A stretch of DNA of 64,000 nucleotides from the NCBI RefSeq assembly GCF_030158565.1, contig NZ_JAOASQ010000002.1, positions 1-64,000 of the forward strand, in the 5' to 3' direction. The notes beneath the pieces were generated by a model. That model saw only the letters and a program-made list of their open reading frames with translations, was not told where the DNA came from and did not search any database. Below, in pieces: positions 35,586-44,026 of the stretch (position 1 is its first letter; every line of letters starts with the position of its first letter). Position numbers and translations under genes: made by a program. The stretch is from Limnohabitans sp. Its GTDB lineage: Bacteria > Pseudomonadota > Gammaproteobacteria > Burkholderiales > Burkholderiaceae_C.

Positions 35586-36752
35586 ATGCAAAAACGTCAA
35601 TTTTTAAGCACCATCGCTTGCGCCACCCTGGCTTTGACCGCTTCCACGGCCATGGCGCAGGACAAATTCAAGATCGGTTTGATCTTGCCCATGACCGGTC
35701 CGTTCGCCTCTACCGGCAAACAGATCGAAGCCGCTGCGCGCTTGTACATGGCGCAAAACGGCGACATGGTGGCCGGTAAAAAAGTCGAGCTGATCGTCAA
35801 AGACGACACCAGCGCCGCCGATGTGACCAAGCGCTTGGCGCAAGAGATGGTGGTCAATGAAAAAGTCAGCGTGCTCGCGGGCTTTGGTTTGACCCCTTTG
35901 GCCTTTGCGACCGCCCCGATTGCCACGCAGTCCAAAACACCGATGGTGGTGATGGCCGCGGCCACCTCCAGCATCACACAGGCTTCGCCCTTCATTGTGC
36001 GCACCAGCTTCACGCTGCCCCAGGCAGCGGTGGCCATTGCCGACTGGGCACCCAACAACGGCATCAAGAAAGTGGTGACCTTGGTGGCCGATTACGGTCC
36101 GGGCATCGATGCCGAGAAGTTCTTCAAAGACCGTTTGTTGTTCAACGGTGGCCAGGTTTTGGACACCTTGCGTGTGCCGATGCGCAATCCTGACTTTGCA
36201 CCGTTTTTGCAAAAAGTGCGTGACCTGAAACCCGACGCTGTTTATGTGTTTGTGCCCTCTGGCGCAGGCGCTGCGCTGATGAAGCAGTTTTCCGAGCGCG
36301 GCCTGGACAAGGCCGGCATCAAGCTGATCGGCACCGGTGACATCACCGACGACGACATCTTGAACAGCATGGGCGACGCGGCCAATGGCGTGGTGACTTC
36401 GCACCACTACTCGGCCTCGCACAACTCACCCTTGAACAAGAAGTTTGTCGCTGCCTTTGAAAAAGCCAACAACGGCTTGCGCCCCAACTTCATGGCGGTG
36501 GGAGGCTATGACGGCATGCGCGTGATCTACGAAGCGGCCAAGGCCAGCAAGGGTGCAGGCGGCGAGGCTTTGCTCAATGCCATGAAGGGTCAGGTGTTTG
36601 AAAGCCCCCGTGGCCCGATGTTCATCGACGCGCAAACCCGTGACGTGGTGCACAACATCTACATCCGCAAAGTGGAGAAGGTGGGTGGCCAGCTCTACAA
36701 CCAGGAATTCGCGACCCTCAAGGACGTGAAAGATCCCGGCAAGACCAAGTAA
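35586..36752 (+). CDS. livK: branched-chain-type ABC transporter substrate-binding protein
   Basis: 388 residues with signal peptide MQKRQFLSTIACATLALTASTAMA. A Leu/Ile/Val-binding-protein fold (type I): IGLILPMTGPFASTGKQIEAA, KVELIVKDDTSAADV, VYVFVPSGAGAALMKQF. Members near aromatic genes bind benzoates or phenylpropanoids. CGAGGAGACAGAGC precedes the ATG at 35586, 28 bases after the GntR stop. With livHMGF it is a complete importer, presumably for the substrate of the oxygenase encoded at the end of the operon. Confidence 0.9.
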   Translation: MQKRQFLSTIACATLALTASTAMAQDKFKIGLILPMTGPFASTGKQIEAAARLYMAQNGDMVAGKKVELIVKDDTSAADVTKRLAQEMVVNEKVSVLAGFGLTPLAFATAPIATQSKTPMVVMAAATSSITQASPFIVRTSFTLPQAAVAIADWAPNNGIKKVVTLVADYGPGIDAEKFFKDRLLFNGGQVLDTLRVPMRNPDFAPFLQKVRDLKPDAVYVFVPSGAGAALMKQFSERGLDKAGIKLIGTGDITDDDILNSMGDAANGVVTSHHYSASHNSPLNKKFVAAFEKANNGLRPNFMAVGGYDGMRVIYEAAKASKGAGGEALLNAMKGQVFESPRGPMFIDAQTRDVVHNIYIRKVEKVGGQLYNQEFATLKDVKDPGKTK

Positions 36753-36770
36753 TCCCGGTTTGATCTGGAG

Positions 36771-36843
36771 CTGGATTGCCACGCTTCGCTCGCAATGACG
36801 AAGAGTTTGTCATTGCGAGGAGCGAAGCGACGTGGCAATCCAG
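36771..36843. repeat. palindromic intergenic repeat (GATTGCCACGCTTCGC type)
   Basis: Left arm from CTGGATTGCCACGCTTCGCT to GCAATGAC and right arm GTCATTGCGAGGAGCGAAGC to GTGGCAATCCAG form a long imperfect hairpin in the 149-base gap between livK and livH. This resembles a widespread bacterial intergenic repeat. In this position it may lower expression of the membrane genes relative to the binding protein. Confidence 0.8.
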
Positions 36844-36901
36844 TGTCCATGCACCTCCGTCCGATTTTTGAAATGATCCTGCGAACCCCTGCCAGCGAAC
36901 C

Positions 36902-37768
36902 ATGTTGACCATCCTCTTCGACGGCATCGCCTACGGCATGCTGCTTTTCATACTGGCTGTGGGCCTGTCCGTGACCATGGGCTTGATGAATTTCATCAAC
37001 CTGGCGCACGGCGCGTTTGCCATGGCCGGGGGCTATTTGACGGTGGTGCTGATGCAGCGCTTTCAGGTGCCATTTCTCGTGTGCCTGCCTTTGGCCTTTG
37101 CCGCCACGGCCTTGCTGGGCGCGGTGATGGAGCACACGCTGTACCGCCACATGTACAAGAAGCCGCACCTGGATCAGGTGCTGTTTTCGATTGGCCTGGC
37201 CTTCATGTCGGTGTCGAGCGTCGATTACTTCATGGGCTCGCAGCAGCAGATCATGCAGTTGCCCGAATGGTTGCGGGGCCGCACTGAGCTGTTGGATGGG
37301 GCGCTGGGCATGGGCCACTACCGCCTGTTCATCATCGCCGTGTGTGCGGCGCTCACGGTGGGCCTGCAGTATGTGCTGGCCAAAACCCGCTTTGGCAGCC
37401 GCTTGCGCGCCAGTGTGGACGATGCGCGTGTGGCCGCTGGCTTGGGCATCCGCGTGAACCTGATTTTTGCCGCAACTTTTGCCATGGGCTCGGGCTTGGC
37501 CGGTTTGGGCGGGGCGCTGGGCGCTGAAGTGTTGGGCTTGGACCCAACCTTTCCGCTCAAGTTCATGGTGTACTTTTTGATCGTGGTCGCCGTGGGCGGC
37601 ACCTCGTCGATCACCGGGCCGCTGTGGGCGGCGCTGCTCTTGGGCATTGCCGATGTGGCGGGCAAGTACTACATGCCCAAGCTCGGTTCCTTCATCGTGT
37701 ATTCGCTGATGATCGCGATTTTGATCTGGCGTCCGCAAGGGCTGTTTGTGCGCAAGGGGGGCCGTTGA
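36902..37768 (+). CDS. livH: ABC transporter permease, LivH family
   Basis: 288 residues, about eight membrane spans. Hallmarks: MTILFDGIAYGMLLFILAVG-like start, MGLMNFINLAHGAFAMAGGY and the EAA-like GGTSSITGPLWAALLLGIAD. Forms the inner-membrane channel with LivM. The livM gene begins two bases after its stop. Confidence 0.92.
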   Translation: MLTILFDGIAYGMLLFILAVGLSVTMGLMNFINLAHGAFAMAGGYLTVVLMQRFQVPFLVCLPLAFAATALLGAVMEHTLYRHMYKKPHLDQVLFSIGLAFMSVSSVDYFMGSQQQIMQLPEWLRGRTELLDGALGMGHYRLFIIAVCAALTVGLQYVLAKTRFGSRLRASVDDARVAAGLGIRVNLIFAATFAMGSGLAGLGGALGAEVLGLDPTFPLKFMVYFLIVVAVGGTSSITGPLWAALLLGIADVAGKYYMPKLGSFIVYSLMIAILIWRPQGLFVRKGGR

Positions 37769-37769
37769 C

Positions 37770-38774
37770 ATGAAGACACTTTTGAACGCACACAGGGATG
37801 CCCGTACTCAACTTTTGTCCGCTGCACGCATGCGCGGCTGGGAGCCCTTGGTCTGGCTGGTGGCCTTTGCCATGCCTTTCGCATTTCCGGGTCATGCCCT
37901 CATCGTCAACGAGGTGGCCATCGTCGCCTTGTTTGCCGTGTCGCTCGACTTGGTGCTGGGTTACACCGGCATCGTGTCGCTGGGCCATGCGGCGTTTTTG
38001 GGCTTGGGCGCTTACGCCTCGGCTTTGTTTGCCAAGCATGTGATGCCCGACCCGCTGGTGGGCCTGCTGTTTGGCATGGGTTGTGCCACGCTGTTGGGCG
38101 CGGCCTGTTCGCTCACCATCTTGCGCGGCACCGACCTGACGCGCCTGATGGTCACGCTGGGCATGGCGCTGATTTTGATGGAGCTGGCCAACAAGCTGGA
38201 CTGGCTCACGGGCGGCTCGGACGGCCTGCAGGGCGTGATGATGGGGCCGGTGCTGGGCCGTTTTGAGTTTGATCTGTATGGGCAGACGGCCGCCTGGTAT
38301 TCGCTCACCGTGCTGCTGATCCTGTTTGTGCTGGCGCGGCGCTGGGTGCATTCGCCCTGGGGCGCCACGCTCATGGCGGTGCGCGACAACCCGCTGCGTG
38401 CCATGGCGATTGGCATTCCGGTGCACAACCGTCTGGCGGTGGTCTACACCGTGGCGGCAGCTTTGGCCGGGGCCGCAGGCGCCTTGATGGCGCAAACCAC
38501 TGGCTTTGCCTCGCTCGACGTGTTTGCTCTGGAGCGTTCGGCCGACGTGATGTTGATGCTGGTCATCGGCGGCGTGGGCTGGCTTTATGGCGGGGTGGTC
38601 GGTGCGGTGGTGTTCAAGCTGATGCACGACGTGATCTCGGGCATCACGCCGCAGTACTGGACGTTCTGGATTGGTTTGTTTTTGGTGGTGCTGGTCATGG
38701 TCGGGCGCGAGCGTTTGATTCGGCCTTGGCTGTGGTTTGGCCGCGCTGCGGATGAGAAAGGCGGTGCGCAATGA
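37770..38774 (+). CDS. livM: ABC transporter permease, LivM family
   Basis: 334 residues, about nine to ten membrane spans. Family blocks LVLGYTGIVSLGHAAFLGLG, AVRDNPLRAMAIGIPVHNRL and a late GGVGWLYGGVVGAVV. The ATG at 37770 is favoured because it follows livH closely and an upstream extension is not family-like. The stop overlaps livG in ATGA. Confidence 0.92.
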   Translation: MKTLLNAHRDARTQLLSAARMRGWEPLVWLVAFAMPFAFPGHALIVNEVAIVALFAVSLDLVLGYTGIVSLGHAAFLGLGAYASALFAKHVMPDPLVGLLFGMGCATLLGAACSLTILRGTDLTRLMVTLGMALILMELANKLDWLTGGSDGLQGVMMGPVLGRFEFDLYGQTAAWYSLTVLLILFVLARRWVHSPWGATLMAVRDNPLRAMAIGIPVHNRLAVVYTVAAALAGAAGALMAQTTGFASLDVFALERSADVMLMLVIGGVGWLYGGVVGAVVFKLMHDVISGITPQYWTFWIGLFLVVLVMVGRERLIRPWLWFGRAADEKGGAQ

Positions 38775-39553
38775 ACCAAGCTGTCATGAATGCACCCGTT
38801 GTGCTGAAGGCCCAGGGCCTCGTCAAACAATTCGGCGGCATCACCGCCACCGACAACGTGAACCTTGAATTGCGCTTGGGCGCACGCCATGCGCTGATCG
38901 GCCCCAATGGCGCGGGCAAGACCACGCTCATCAATTTGTTCACAGGCGTCTTGCCACCCACATCGGGTCGCATTGAACTGCTGGGCGAAGACATCAGCCA
39001 GCTTGCGCCGCACCAGCGGGTGCGCCGGGGCCTGGTGCGCACTTTCCAGATCAACCAGCTGTTTGCCAGCATGACGCCATTGCAGACGCTGGCCATGGTG
39101 GTCTCGCAGCAGCGCGGCCTGGGCGGGCGCTGGTGGTCGGTGCTGGGGCAAGACCAAGCCGTGGTCGAGCGCTGCGAAGCCTTGCTGGAGTTGTTCCGCC
39201 TGACCGAAGTGATGCACCAGCGCACTGAGCATTTGGCCTATGGCAAACGCCGTTTGCTGGAGATGGCGATTGCGCTGGCTTGCGAGCCCAAGGTGCTGCT
39301 GCTGGACGAGCCGGTGGCCGGTGTGCCTGCGGGCGAGCGCGAAGAACTTTTGCAAACCGTGGCGGCGCTGCCCGCCGAAGTGTCCATCTTGCTGATCGAG
39401 CACGACATGGACCTGGTGTTTGAATTTGCCGACCGCATCACGGTGCTGGTCAACGGCGCGGTGCTGACCGAAGGCACACCCGAAGCGATTGCGGCCGACC
39501 CGCAGGTCAAGGCGGTGTACCTGGGGCATGGCGAGGAGGTGGCCCATGGCTGA
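38771..39553 (+). CDS. livG: ABC transporter ATP-binding protein, LivG family
   Basis: 260 residues. Walker A GPNGAGKTTLI, LivG-type signature LAYGKRRLLEMAIAL, Walker B KVLLLDEPVAG followed by IEHDMDLVF with the switch His. Start overlaps livM by four bases, end overlaps livF by eight. Confidence 0.94.
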   Translation: MNQAVMNAPVVLKAQGLVKQFGGITATDNVNLELRLGARHALIGPNGAGKTTLINLFTGVLPPTSGRIELLGEDISQLAPHQRVRRGLVRTFQINQLFASMTPLQTLAMVVSQQRGLGGRWWSVLGQDQAVVERCEALLELFRLTEVMHQRTEHLAYGKRRLLEMAIALACEPKVLLLDEPVAGVPAGEREELLQTVAALPAEVSILLIEHDMDLVFEFADRITVLVNGAVLTEGTPEAIAADPQVKAVYLGHGEEVAHG

Positions 39554-40277
39554 ATTGTTGAAGCTTGAAAACCTGAGTGCTGGTTACGGCGAAGCCGTGG
39601 TGCTGAACGACATCAGCTTTTCGCTGGGTGAGGGCGAAACCCTGGCGCTGTTGGGCCGCAACGGCACGGGCAAAACCACGCTCATGGACACCTTGGCCGG
39701 TGCCACGCGCCAGCACGGCGGGCAGATCTTTTTGGGTGGTCAGCCGCTGCACAGCTTGCCCTCGCACGAGCGGGCAGCGGTCGGCATTGGCTGGGTGCCG
39801 CAAGAGCGCAATATTTTCAAATCGCTCACCGTGCACGAAAACCTGACCGCCGTGGCGCGGTCCGGACGTGCAGGTCACACCAGCCGCCCCTGGACGCCCG
39901 AGCGGGTGTACGAGATGTTCCCGCGTCTGGCCGAGCGCAAGACCAACTTGGGCACACAGTTGTCGGGCGGCGAGCAGCAGATGCTGGCCGTGGGTCGGGC
40001 GCTGGTGCTCAACCCGCGTTTGCTCTTGCTGGACGAACCACTCGAAGGTCTGGCCCCCATCATTGTGGAAGAGTTGCTGCACGCCATTGCCCGCGTCACC
40101 CGCGAAGAGGGCCTGTCGGCCATCATCGTGGAGCAGCACCCGCAAGCGATTTTGAAGATCAGCCACCGCGCGGTGGTGCTGGACCACGGCAATGTGGTCC
40201 ACGCCAGCGATGCCCAGACGCTGCGCCACAACCCCGAATTGCTGGACAGCCTGTTGGGCGTGGCCCGCAAGCTTTGA
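39546..40277 (+). CDS. livF: ABC transporter ATP-binding protein, LivF family
   Basis: 243 residues. Walker A GRNGTGKTTLMD, WVPQERNIFKSLTVHENL (Q-loop), signature LSGGEQQMLAVGRAL, Walker B RLLLLDEPLEG and a switch His in VEQHPQ. Pairs with LivG as the heteromeric ATPase. The oxygenase gene starts 19 bases later. Confidence 0.94.
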   Translation: MAELLKLENLSAGYGEAVVLNDISFSLGEGETLALLGRNGTGKTTLMDTLAGATRQHGGQIFLGGQPLHSLPSHERAAVGIGWVPQERNIFKSLTVHENLTAVARSGRAGHTSRPWTPERVYEMFPRLAERKTNLGTQLSGGEQQMLAVGRALVLNPRLLLLDEPLEGLAPIIVEELLHAIARVTREEGLSAIIVEQHPQAILKISHRAVVLDHGNVVHASDAQTLRHNPELLDSLLGVARKL

Positions 40278-40296
40278 TTTGGAGAGAGAGGACAAC

Positions 40297-41349
40297 ATGT
40301 TCATCAAAAACACTTGGTACGTGGCCTGCTCGCTGGCCGAACTAAATGCCCTGGGCGACAAGCCGCTGGGCCGCACGATTTGCAACGAGCAAATGGCGTT
40401 TTTCAAAGGCCCGGACGGCAAGGTCGCGGCAGTGGAAGACTTCTGCCCGCACCGTGGCGCACCCTTGTCGTTGGGCAAGGTCTGCAATGGCAAGCTGGTC
40501 TGCGGCTACCACGGCCTGGAGATGGGCTGTGAAGGCAAAACCGTGCACATGCCCGGTCAGCGCGTGCGCGGCTTTCCGGCCGTCAAGGCGTTTGCCGTGG
40601 TCGAGCGCTATGGCTTTGTCTGGGTCTGGCCCGGCGACCAGGCCAAGGTCGACGAGGCGCAGATGCCGGTGTTTGAATTCTTTGACAACCCGGCCTGGGC
40701 TTATGGTGGTGGGCTGTACCACGTCAAAGCCGACTACCGCCTGATGATCGACAACCTGATGGACCTGACGCACGAGACCTATGTGCACTCGACCAGCATC
40801 GGCCAGCCCGAGATCGACGAGACCCCTTGCGAAACCAAGGTGGATGGCGACAAGGTGATCACCCAGCGTTTCATGGACGGCATCCAGGCGCCGCCGTTCT
40901 GGCAAATGGCCATGAGCGCCAACGGCCTGGACCCGCAGGCCAAGGTGGACCGCTGGCAGATCTGCCGCTTTTCGCCGCCCAGCCACGTCATGATCGACGT
41001 GGGCGTGGCGCTGGCGGGCAAGGGTGGCTTTGACGCCGCGCCCGAGCACAAGGCCTACAGCGTGGTGGTGGACTTCATCACGCCCGAGACCGAAACCTCG
41101 CACTGGTACCACTGGGGCATGGCGCGCCAGTTCAAGCCACACGACACCGAGCTGACCGACAAGATCCGCACGGGCCAGGGTGGCATCTTTGGCGAAGACA
41201 TGGAGATGCTTCAATTGCAGCAAGCCAACATCACCAAGTGGCCAGAGCGCAAACTGCTGATGCTCAACATCGACGCGGGTGGCGTGCAATCGCGCCGCAT
41301 CATCGACCGCCTGCTGGCCGAAGAACACAACAAGGAAGTCAACGCATGA
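40297..41349 (+). CDS. vanA: vanillate O-demethylase oxygenase subunit (VanA type)
   Basis: 350 residues, the VanA length. The Rieske centre is C50-P-H52 ... C69-x2-H72 (FCPHRGAPLSLG, CGYHG); the mononuclear iron site lies in NLMDLTHETYVH, both as in VanA. The N-terminus MFIKNTWYVACSLAEL with DKPLGRTIC is also VanA-like. It oxidatively removes the methyl group from vanillate, giving protocatechuate and formaldehyde, and so feeds the protocatechuate 4,5-cleavage operon 2.7 kb away. AGAGAGGACAAC precedes the ATG. The gene ends in an ATGA overlap with a ferredoxin gene. A related methoxybenzoate such as syringate remains possible as substrate. Confidence 0.87.
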   Translation: MFIKNTWYVACSLAELNALGDKPLGRTICNEQMAFFKGPDGKVAAVEDFCPHRGAPLSLGKVCNGKLVCGYHGLEMGCEGKTVHMPGQRVRGFPAVKAFAVVERYGFVWVWPGDQAKVDEAQMPVFEFFDNPAWAYGGGLYHVKADYRLMIDNLMDLTHETYVHSTSIGQPEIDETPCETKVDGDKVITQRFMDGIQAPPFWQMAMSANGLDPQAKVDRWQICRFSPPSHVMIDVGVALAGKGGFDAAPEHKAYSVVVDFITPETETSHWYHWGMARQFKPHDTELTDKIRTGQGGIFGEDMEMLQLQQANITKWPERKLLMLNIDAGGVQSRRIIDRLLAEEHNKEVNA

Positions 41350-41654
41350 GCGCGACCGATCTCACCCAAACCCCCATCTCTGCCGACGGCAGCTTTGAAG
41401 TGCAGCTGCAAAAAAGCGGCCAGACGCTGAAGGTCAGCAAAGACGAGTCGATCCTCAAAGTCTTGCAGGCCGCTGGGCACGACGTGCCGTTTTCCTGCTC
41501 GGAAGGCATTTGCGGCACCTGCCTGACCAAGGTGGTGGCGGGCAAGCCCGATCATTGGGACATGTACCTGACCCCCGACGAGCAGGAAAAAGGCGATTGC
41601 ATGATGGTCTGCTGCTCCCGCAGCCAGACGGTGCGCTTGGTGCTGGACCTCTGA
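41346..41654 (+). CDS. stand-alone [2Fe-2S] ferredoxin for VanA (reductase domains absent)
   Basis: 102 residues. Ligands C51, C56, C59, C89 (C-x4-C-x2-C-x29-C). It corresponds only to the C-terminal third of VanB (usually about 315 residues with FMN and NAD domains). The complete open frame starts at an ATG coupled to the vanA stop, so this is a normal short gene rather than a truncated VanB: no flavin-domain remnants are visible in the 105 codons of vanA before it or after its stop. A paralogue is at 25399. The reductase that feeds it is not in the window. Confidence 0.87.
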   Translation: MSATDLTQTPISADGSFEVQLQKSGQTLKVSKDESILKVLQAAGHDVPFSCSEGICGTCLTKVVAGKPDHWDMYLTPDEQEKGDCMMVCCSRSQTVRLVLDL

Positions 41655-41668
41655 CGCGGTTGGGCCAC

Positions 41669-41692
41669 CCACTGCCGCAGCGCTGGCAGTGG
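41669..41692. terminator. stem-loop after the ferredoxin gene
   Basis: CCACTGCC, 8-base loop, GGCAGTGG, 15 bases after the stop. No T-run follows, so at most a weak or factor-dependent terminator of the liv-vanA operon. Confidence 0.35.
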
Positions 41693-41818
41693 TCTGGTGC
41701 GGTAGATATTTCAATTCACGCTATCTGTTAGTGGCCTGCCGTGTCAAGAGGTGGGTGGCATTGCGGGACAATGCTCGCTGACGCCCGCCATGGGTGAATG
41801 CATGCAAGCAGTACAACG

Positions 41819-42772
41819 ATGAATTCCACCCTCCACATCCTGGGCATCACCGGCCCGATCTATTTGGCCATTGCGCTGGGCTATGTGTTCACCCGCCAAG
41901 GGGTGTTTGCCAAAGCCGACATGCAGGTGTTTGGCAAGTTCACGCTGAACCTGGCTTTGCCCGCATTGCTCTTCAACGCCTTGTCGCAGCGGCGCATCGG
42001 TGAAATCCTCAATGGCCATTATTTGATGGCCTATGCCTTGGGTTCGCTGGTGGTGGCTTTGGGCGGATTGTTTTGGGCGCGCAAGGTCAAGGGCCACACC
42101 TTGAGCTACAGCAGCATGATGGCCATGGGCATGTCGTGCCCCAACAGCGGCTTTGTGGGCTACCCCATCATGTTGTTGACGCTGGGTCCGGTGGCGGGTG
42201 TGGCGCTGGCGCTCAACATGGTGGTCGAAAACCTCTTGATGATTCCCTTTTTGCTGGCCGTGGCCGATGCGCAAGGTGGCCCGTCCGGCCAGTGGAGGCA
42301 AGTCGTGTCACAAACCCTGAAGAACCTGGCCAAGAACCCCATGATCTGGGGCATCACGGGCGGTTTGGTGTTTTCGTGGTTTGACCTCGCGCTGGCTGCT
42401 CCGCTGGCCCGCACGGTGAATTTGTTTGCCCAAGCCAGCATGGTGTTGTCCTTGTTTGTGATCGGCGGGTCTTTGGTCGGCCTGAAGCTCGAAGGCCTCA
42501 AGGGCACGGTCACGCAGATCACCTTGGGCAAATTGTTCGTTCACCCGCTGGCGATGTTCCTGGTGCTGAGCTGGGTCGTGCCGGTGGCCGATCCGGCTTT
42601 GCGCACAGCGGCTTTGCTGTCGGGCGCTTTGCCCATGCTGGGCATCTTCACCATCCTCAACCAGCGCCACGGTCACGGCGCCATCAGCGCGGCGGCATTG
42701 TTGCTCACCACCGTGGTGTCCTTCTTCACCCTCAGCGGCGTGCTGCTGGTGTTGCAGCACCACGCTTTTTAA
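41819..42772 (+). CDS. AEC-family (auxin efflux carrier-like) transporter
   Basis: 317 residues with about ten membrane spans. Typical blocks: ILGITGPIYLAIALGYVFTR, FTLNLALPALLFNAL, the mid-loop MGMSCPNSGFVGYPIM and the second-half FAQASMVLSLFVIGGSLVG. AEC proteins transport small carboxylates (malate, malonate) or amino acids. Lies alone between the vanA operon and a convergent LysR gene. It could bring in or release acids of the aromatic pathways, but no sequence feature proves this. Confidence 0.85.
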   Translation: MNSTLHILGITGPIYLAIALGYVFTRQGVFAKADMQVFGKFTLNLALPALLFNALSQRRIGEILNGHYLMAYALGSLVVALGGLFWARKVKGHTLSYSSMMAMGMSCPNSGFVGYPIMLLTLGPVAGVALALNMVVENLLMIPFLLAVADAQGGPSGQWRQVVSQTLKNLAKNPMIWGITGGLVFSWFDLALAAPLARTVNLFAQASMVLSLFVIGGSLVGLKLEGLKGTVTQITLGKLFVHPLAMFLVLSWVVPVADPALRTAALLSGALPMLGIFTILNQRHGHGAISAAALLLTTVVSFFTLSGVLLVLQHHAF

Positions 42773-42788
42773 TTTGAGTTGCAGTGCT

Positions 42789-42858
42789 GTAGGTCGGCGG
42801 CTTCAGCCCCGACACCGTGCAGCGGTGATGCATGTCGGGGCTGAAGCCGCCGACCTAC
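42789..42858. repeat. GTAGGTCGGCGGC palindromic repeat, copy 1
   Basis: A 70-base hairpin: GTAGGTCGGCGGCTTCAGCC to CCCGAC on the left and its reverse complement ending CCGACCTAC on the right. It sits between convergent genes and includes the TAG stop of the LysR gene (42855-42857). It matches the repeat at 43908-43977 in all but a few central bases. Confidence 0.85.
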
Positions 42859-43763
42859 GGGGACAGCCATTCCTTCGTCACCTCGGTGATCAGTGCCAAG
42901 GTGGCTTGCTGTGTGAGGGTGGTGGGGCGTAAGGAGCTGACGGCGGTGGTCAGCTGGATGTGCAATGCGGGTTCGGACACTTGCCGTACCGCAAACGCCG
43001 AGGGCCGCACCGAGCGCATGACGGCGTTGCGCGACAAGATGGCATAGCCCGCGCCGTCGGCCACCAGGTCCAGAATGGCGCTCACGCCGTCGATCTCCAG
43101 TGCGATCTGCGGGCGGCAGCCAATGGCGGCCATTTCAGACTCCACATGCATGCGGATCGCGTTGGGCCGAGTCGGGATCACCAAGGGCAGAGCGGCCACT
43201 TCTTGCAGCTGGATGGGCGGCGGTGGCGGATCTTCTTGCAAGCCCGGTGGGCGCGGTTGCACCAAGAGCAGTTCTTCTTGCACCAGCGGCGTGTGCTCGA
43301 TGCCCGGCACCTGACTGGGGTTGTAGAGCACGGCAATGTCCAAACGACCGTTTTGCAGGTTCTCTTGCATGGCGCTTGACAGGCCTTCGCTGATGGACAG
43401 CTGGGCTTCGGGCATTTTTTGGCGAAAGGCCCGGGTCAAAGGCACTGTCAGCACCCGCGCCACGCTGGGCGGCAGGCCCAGCGCCACGCGCCCGGACAGG
43501 CCGCTGCGCACCCGGCCCAGCTCTTCACGCGCCCGCTCGACCTGGTGCAGGATGCCCCGGCCATGCTCCAGCAGCAACTGCCCGGCCTGGGTGGGGGTGG
43601 CGCCGCGCCCGTTGCGCACCAGCAGGTTTTGCCGCAGCTCGACTTCGAGCAGGCGCACTTGGCGGCTGAGCGCGGGCTGCGCAATGTTCAGGGCCTGTGC
43701 GGCGCGGGTGAAGCTGCCCAGTTCGGCCACGCGCACAAAGTATTCGAGCTGTTTGAGGTCCAT
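42855..43763 (-). CDS. LysR-family regulator of the protocatechuate operon
   Basis: 302 residues. Classic helix-turn-helix MDLKQLEYFVRVAELGSFTR, then AAQALNIAQPALSRQVRLLE. The sensor domain includes a proline run (PPPPPIQ) near residue 180 that is unusual, and DGVSAILDLVADGAGYAILS as in CbbR/CatR-type relatives. It is divergent from the protocatechuate 4,5-cleavage genes, so is the best candidate for their activator. Its stop codon is supplied by an inserted palindromic repeat, so the C-terminus may differ from relatives. Confidence 0.87.
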   Translation of the reverse strand: MDLKQLEYFVRVAELGSFTRAAQALNIAQPALSRQVRLLEVELRQNLLVRNGRGATPTQAGQLLLEHGRGILHQVERAREELGRVRSGLSGRVALGLPPSVARVLTVPLTRAFRQKMPEAQLSISEGLSSAMQENLQNGRLDIAVLYNPSQVPGIEHTPLVQEELLLVQPRPPGLQEDPPPPPIQLQEVAALPLVIPTRPNAIRMHVESEMAAIGCRPQIALEIDGVSAILDLVADGAGYAILSRNAVMRSVRPSAFAVRQVSEPALHIQLTTAVSSLRPTTLTQQATLALITEVTKEWLSP

Positions 43764-43798
43764 GCATCACCTTTTTTGTTGACCTGATTTTGTCATAT

Positions 43799-43809
43799 CC
43801 AAGGCTTGG
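43799..43809. promoter_or_regulatory. small palindrome in LysR/ligJ gap
   Basis: CCAAGGCTTGG, perfect 11-base palindrome, 36 bases upstream of the LysR start and 218 bases before ligJ. A possible regulator-binding half; the repeat at 43908 separates it from ligJ. Confidence 0.3.
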
Positions 43810-43907
43810 TTATGCGAATTTGTTCTAGCTGGTAGATGCCCCAAGGGGCTGTGGGATGGGGCTTGAGCTTGCACAATCGGGCCTGAGTTTTGATCGATAG
43901 ACTTTTT

Positions 43908-43977
43908 GTAGGTCGGCGGCTTCAGCCCCGACGCAGTGCAGCGGTGATGCCTGTCGGGGCTGAAGCCGCCGACCTAC
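43908..43977. repeat. GTAGGTCGGCGGC palindromic repeat, copy 2
   Basis: Same 70-base hairpin as at 42789, here extended by TTT and AAA at the ends (43905-43980). It occupies the divergent gap upstream of ligJ, between the LysR gene and the operon start, where it may lie within the leader of the operon message. Confidence 0.85.
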
Positions 43978-44026
43978 AAAAATCGAATTCCCGACTGACA
44001 AGACACCATCAACGCAGGAAACAGAC

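Noticed and set aside
41346..41654. Truncated VanB pseudogene
   Set aside because: The frame has its own coupled start and intact stop, conserved ligands, and a similar independent gene exists at 25399; no reductase-domain debris is seen.
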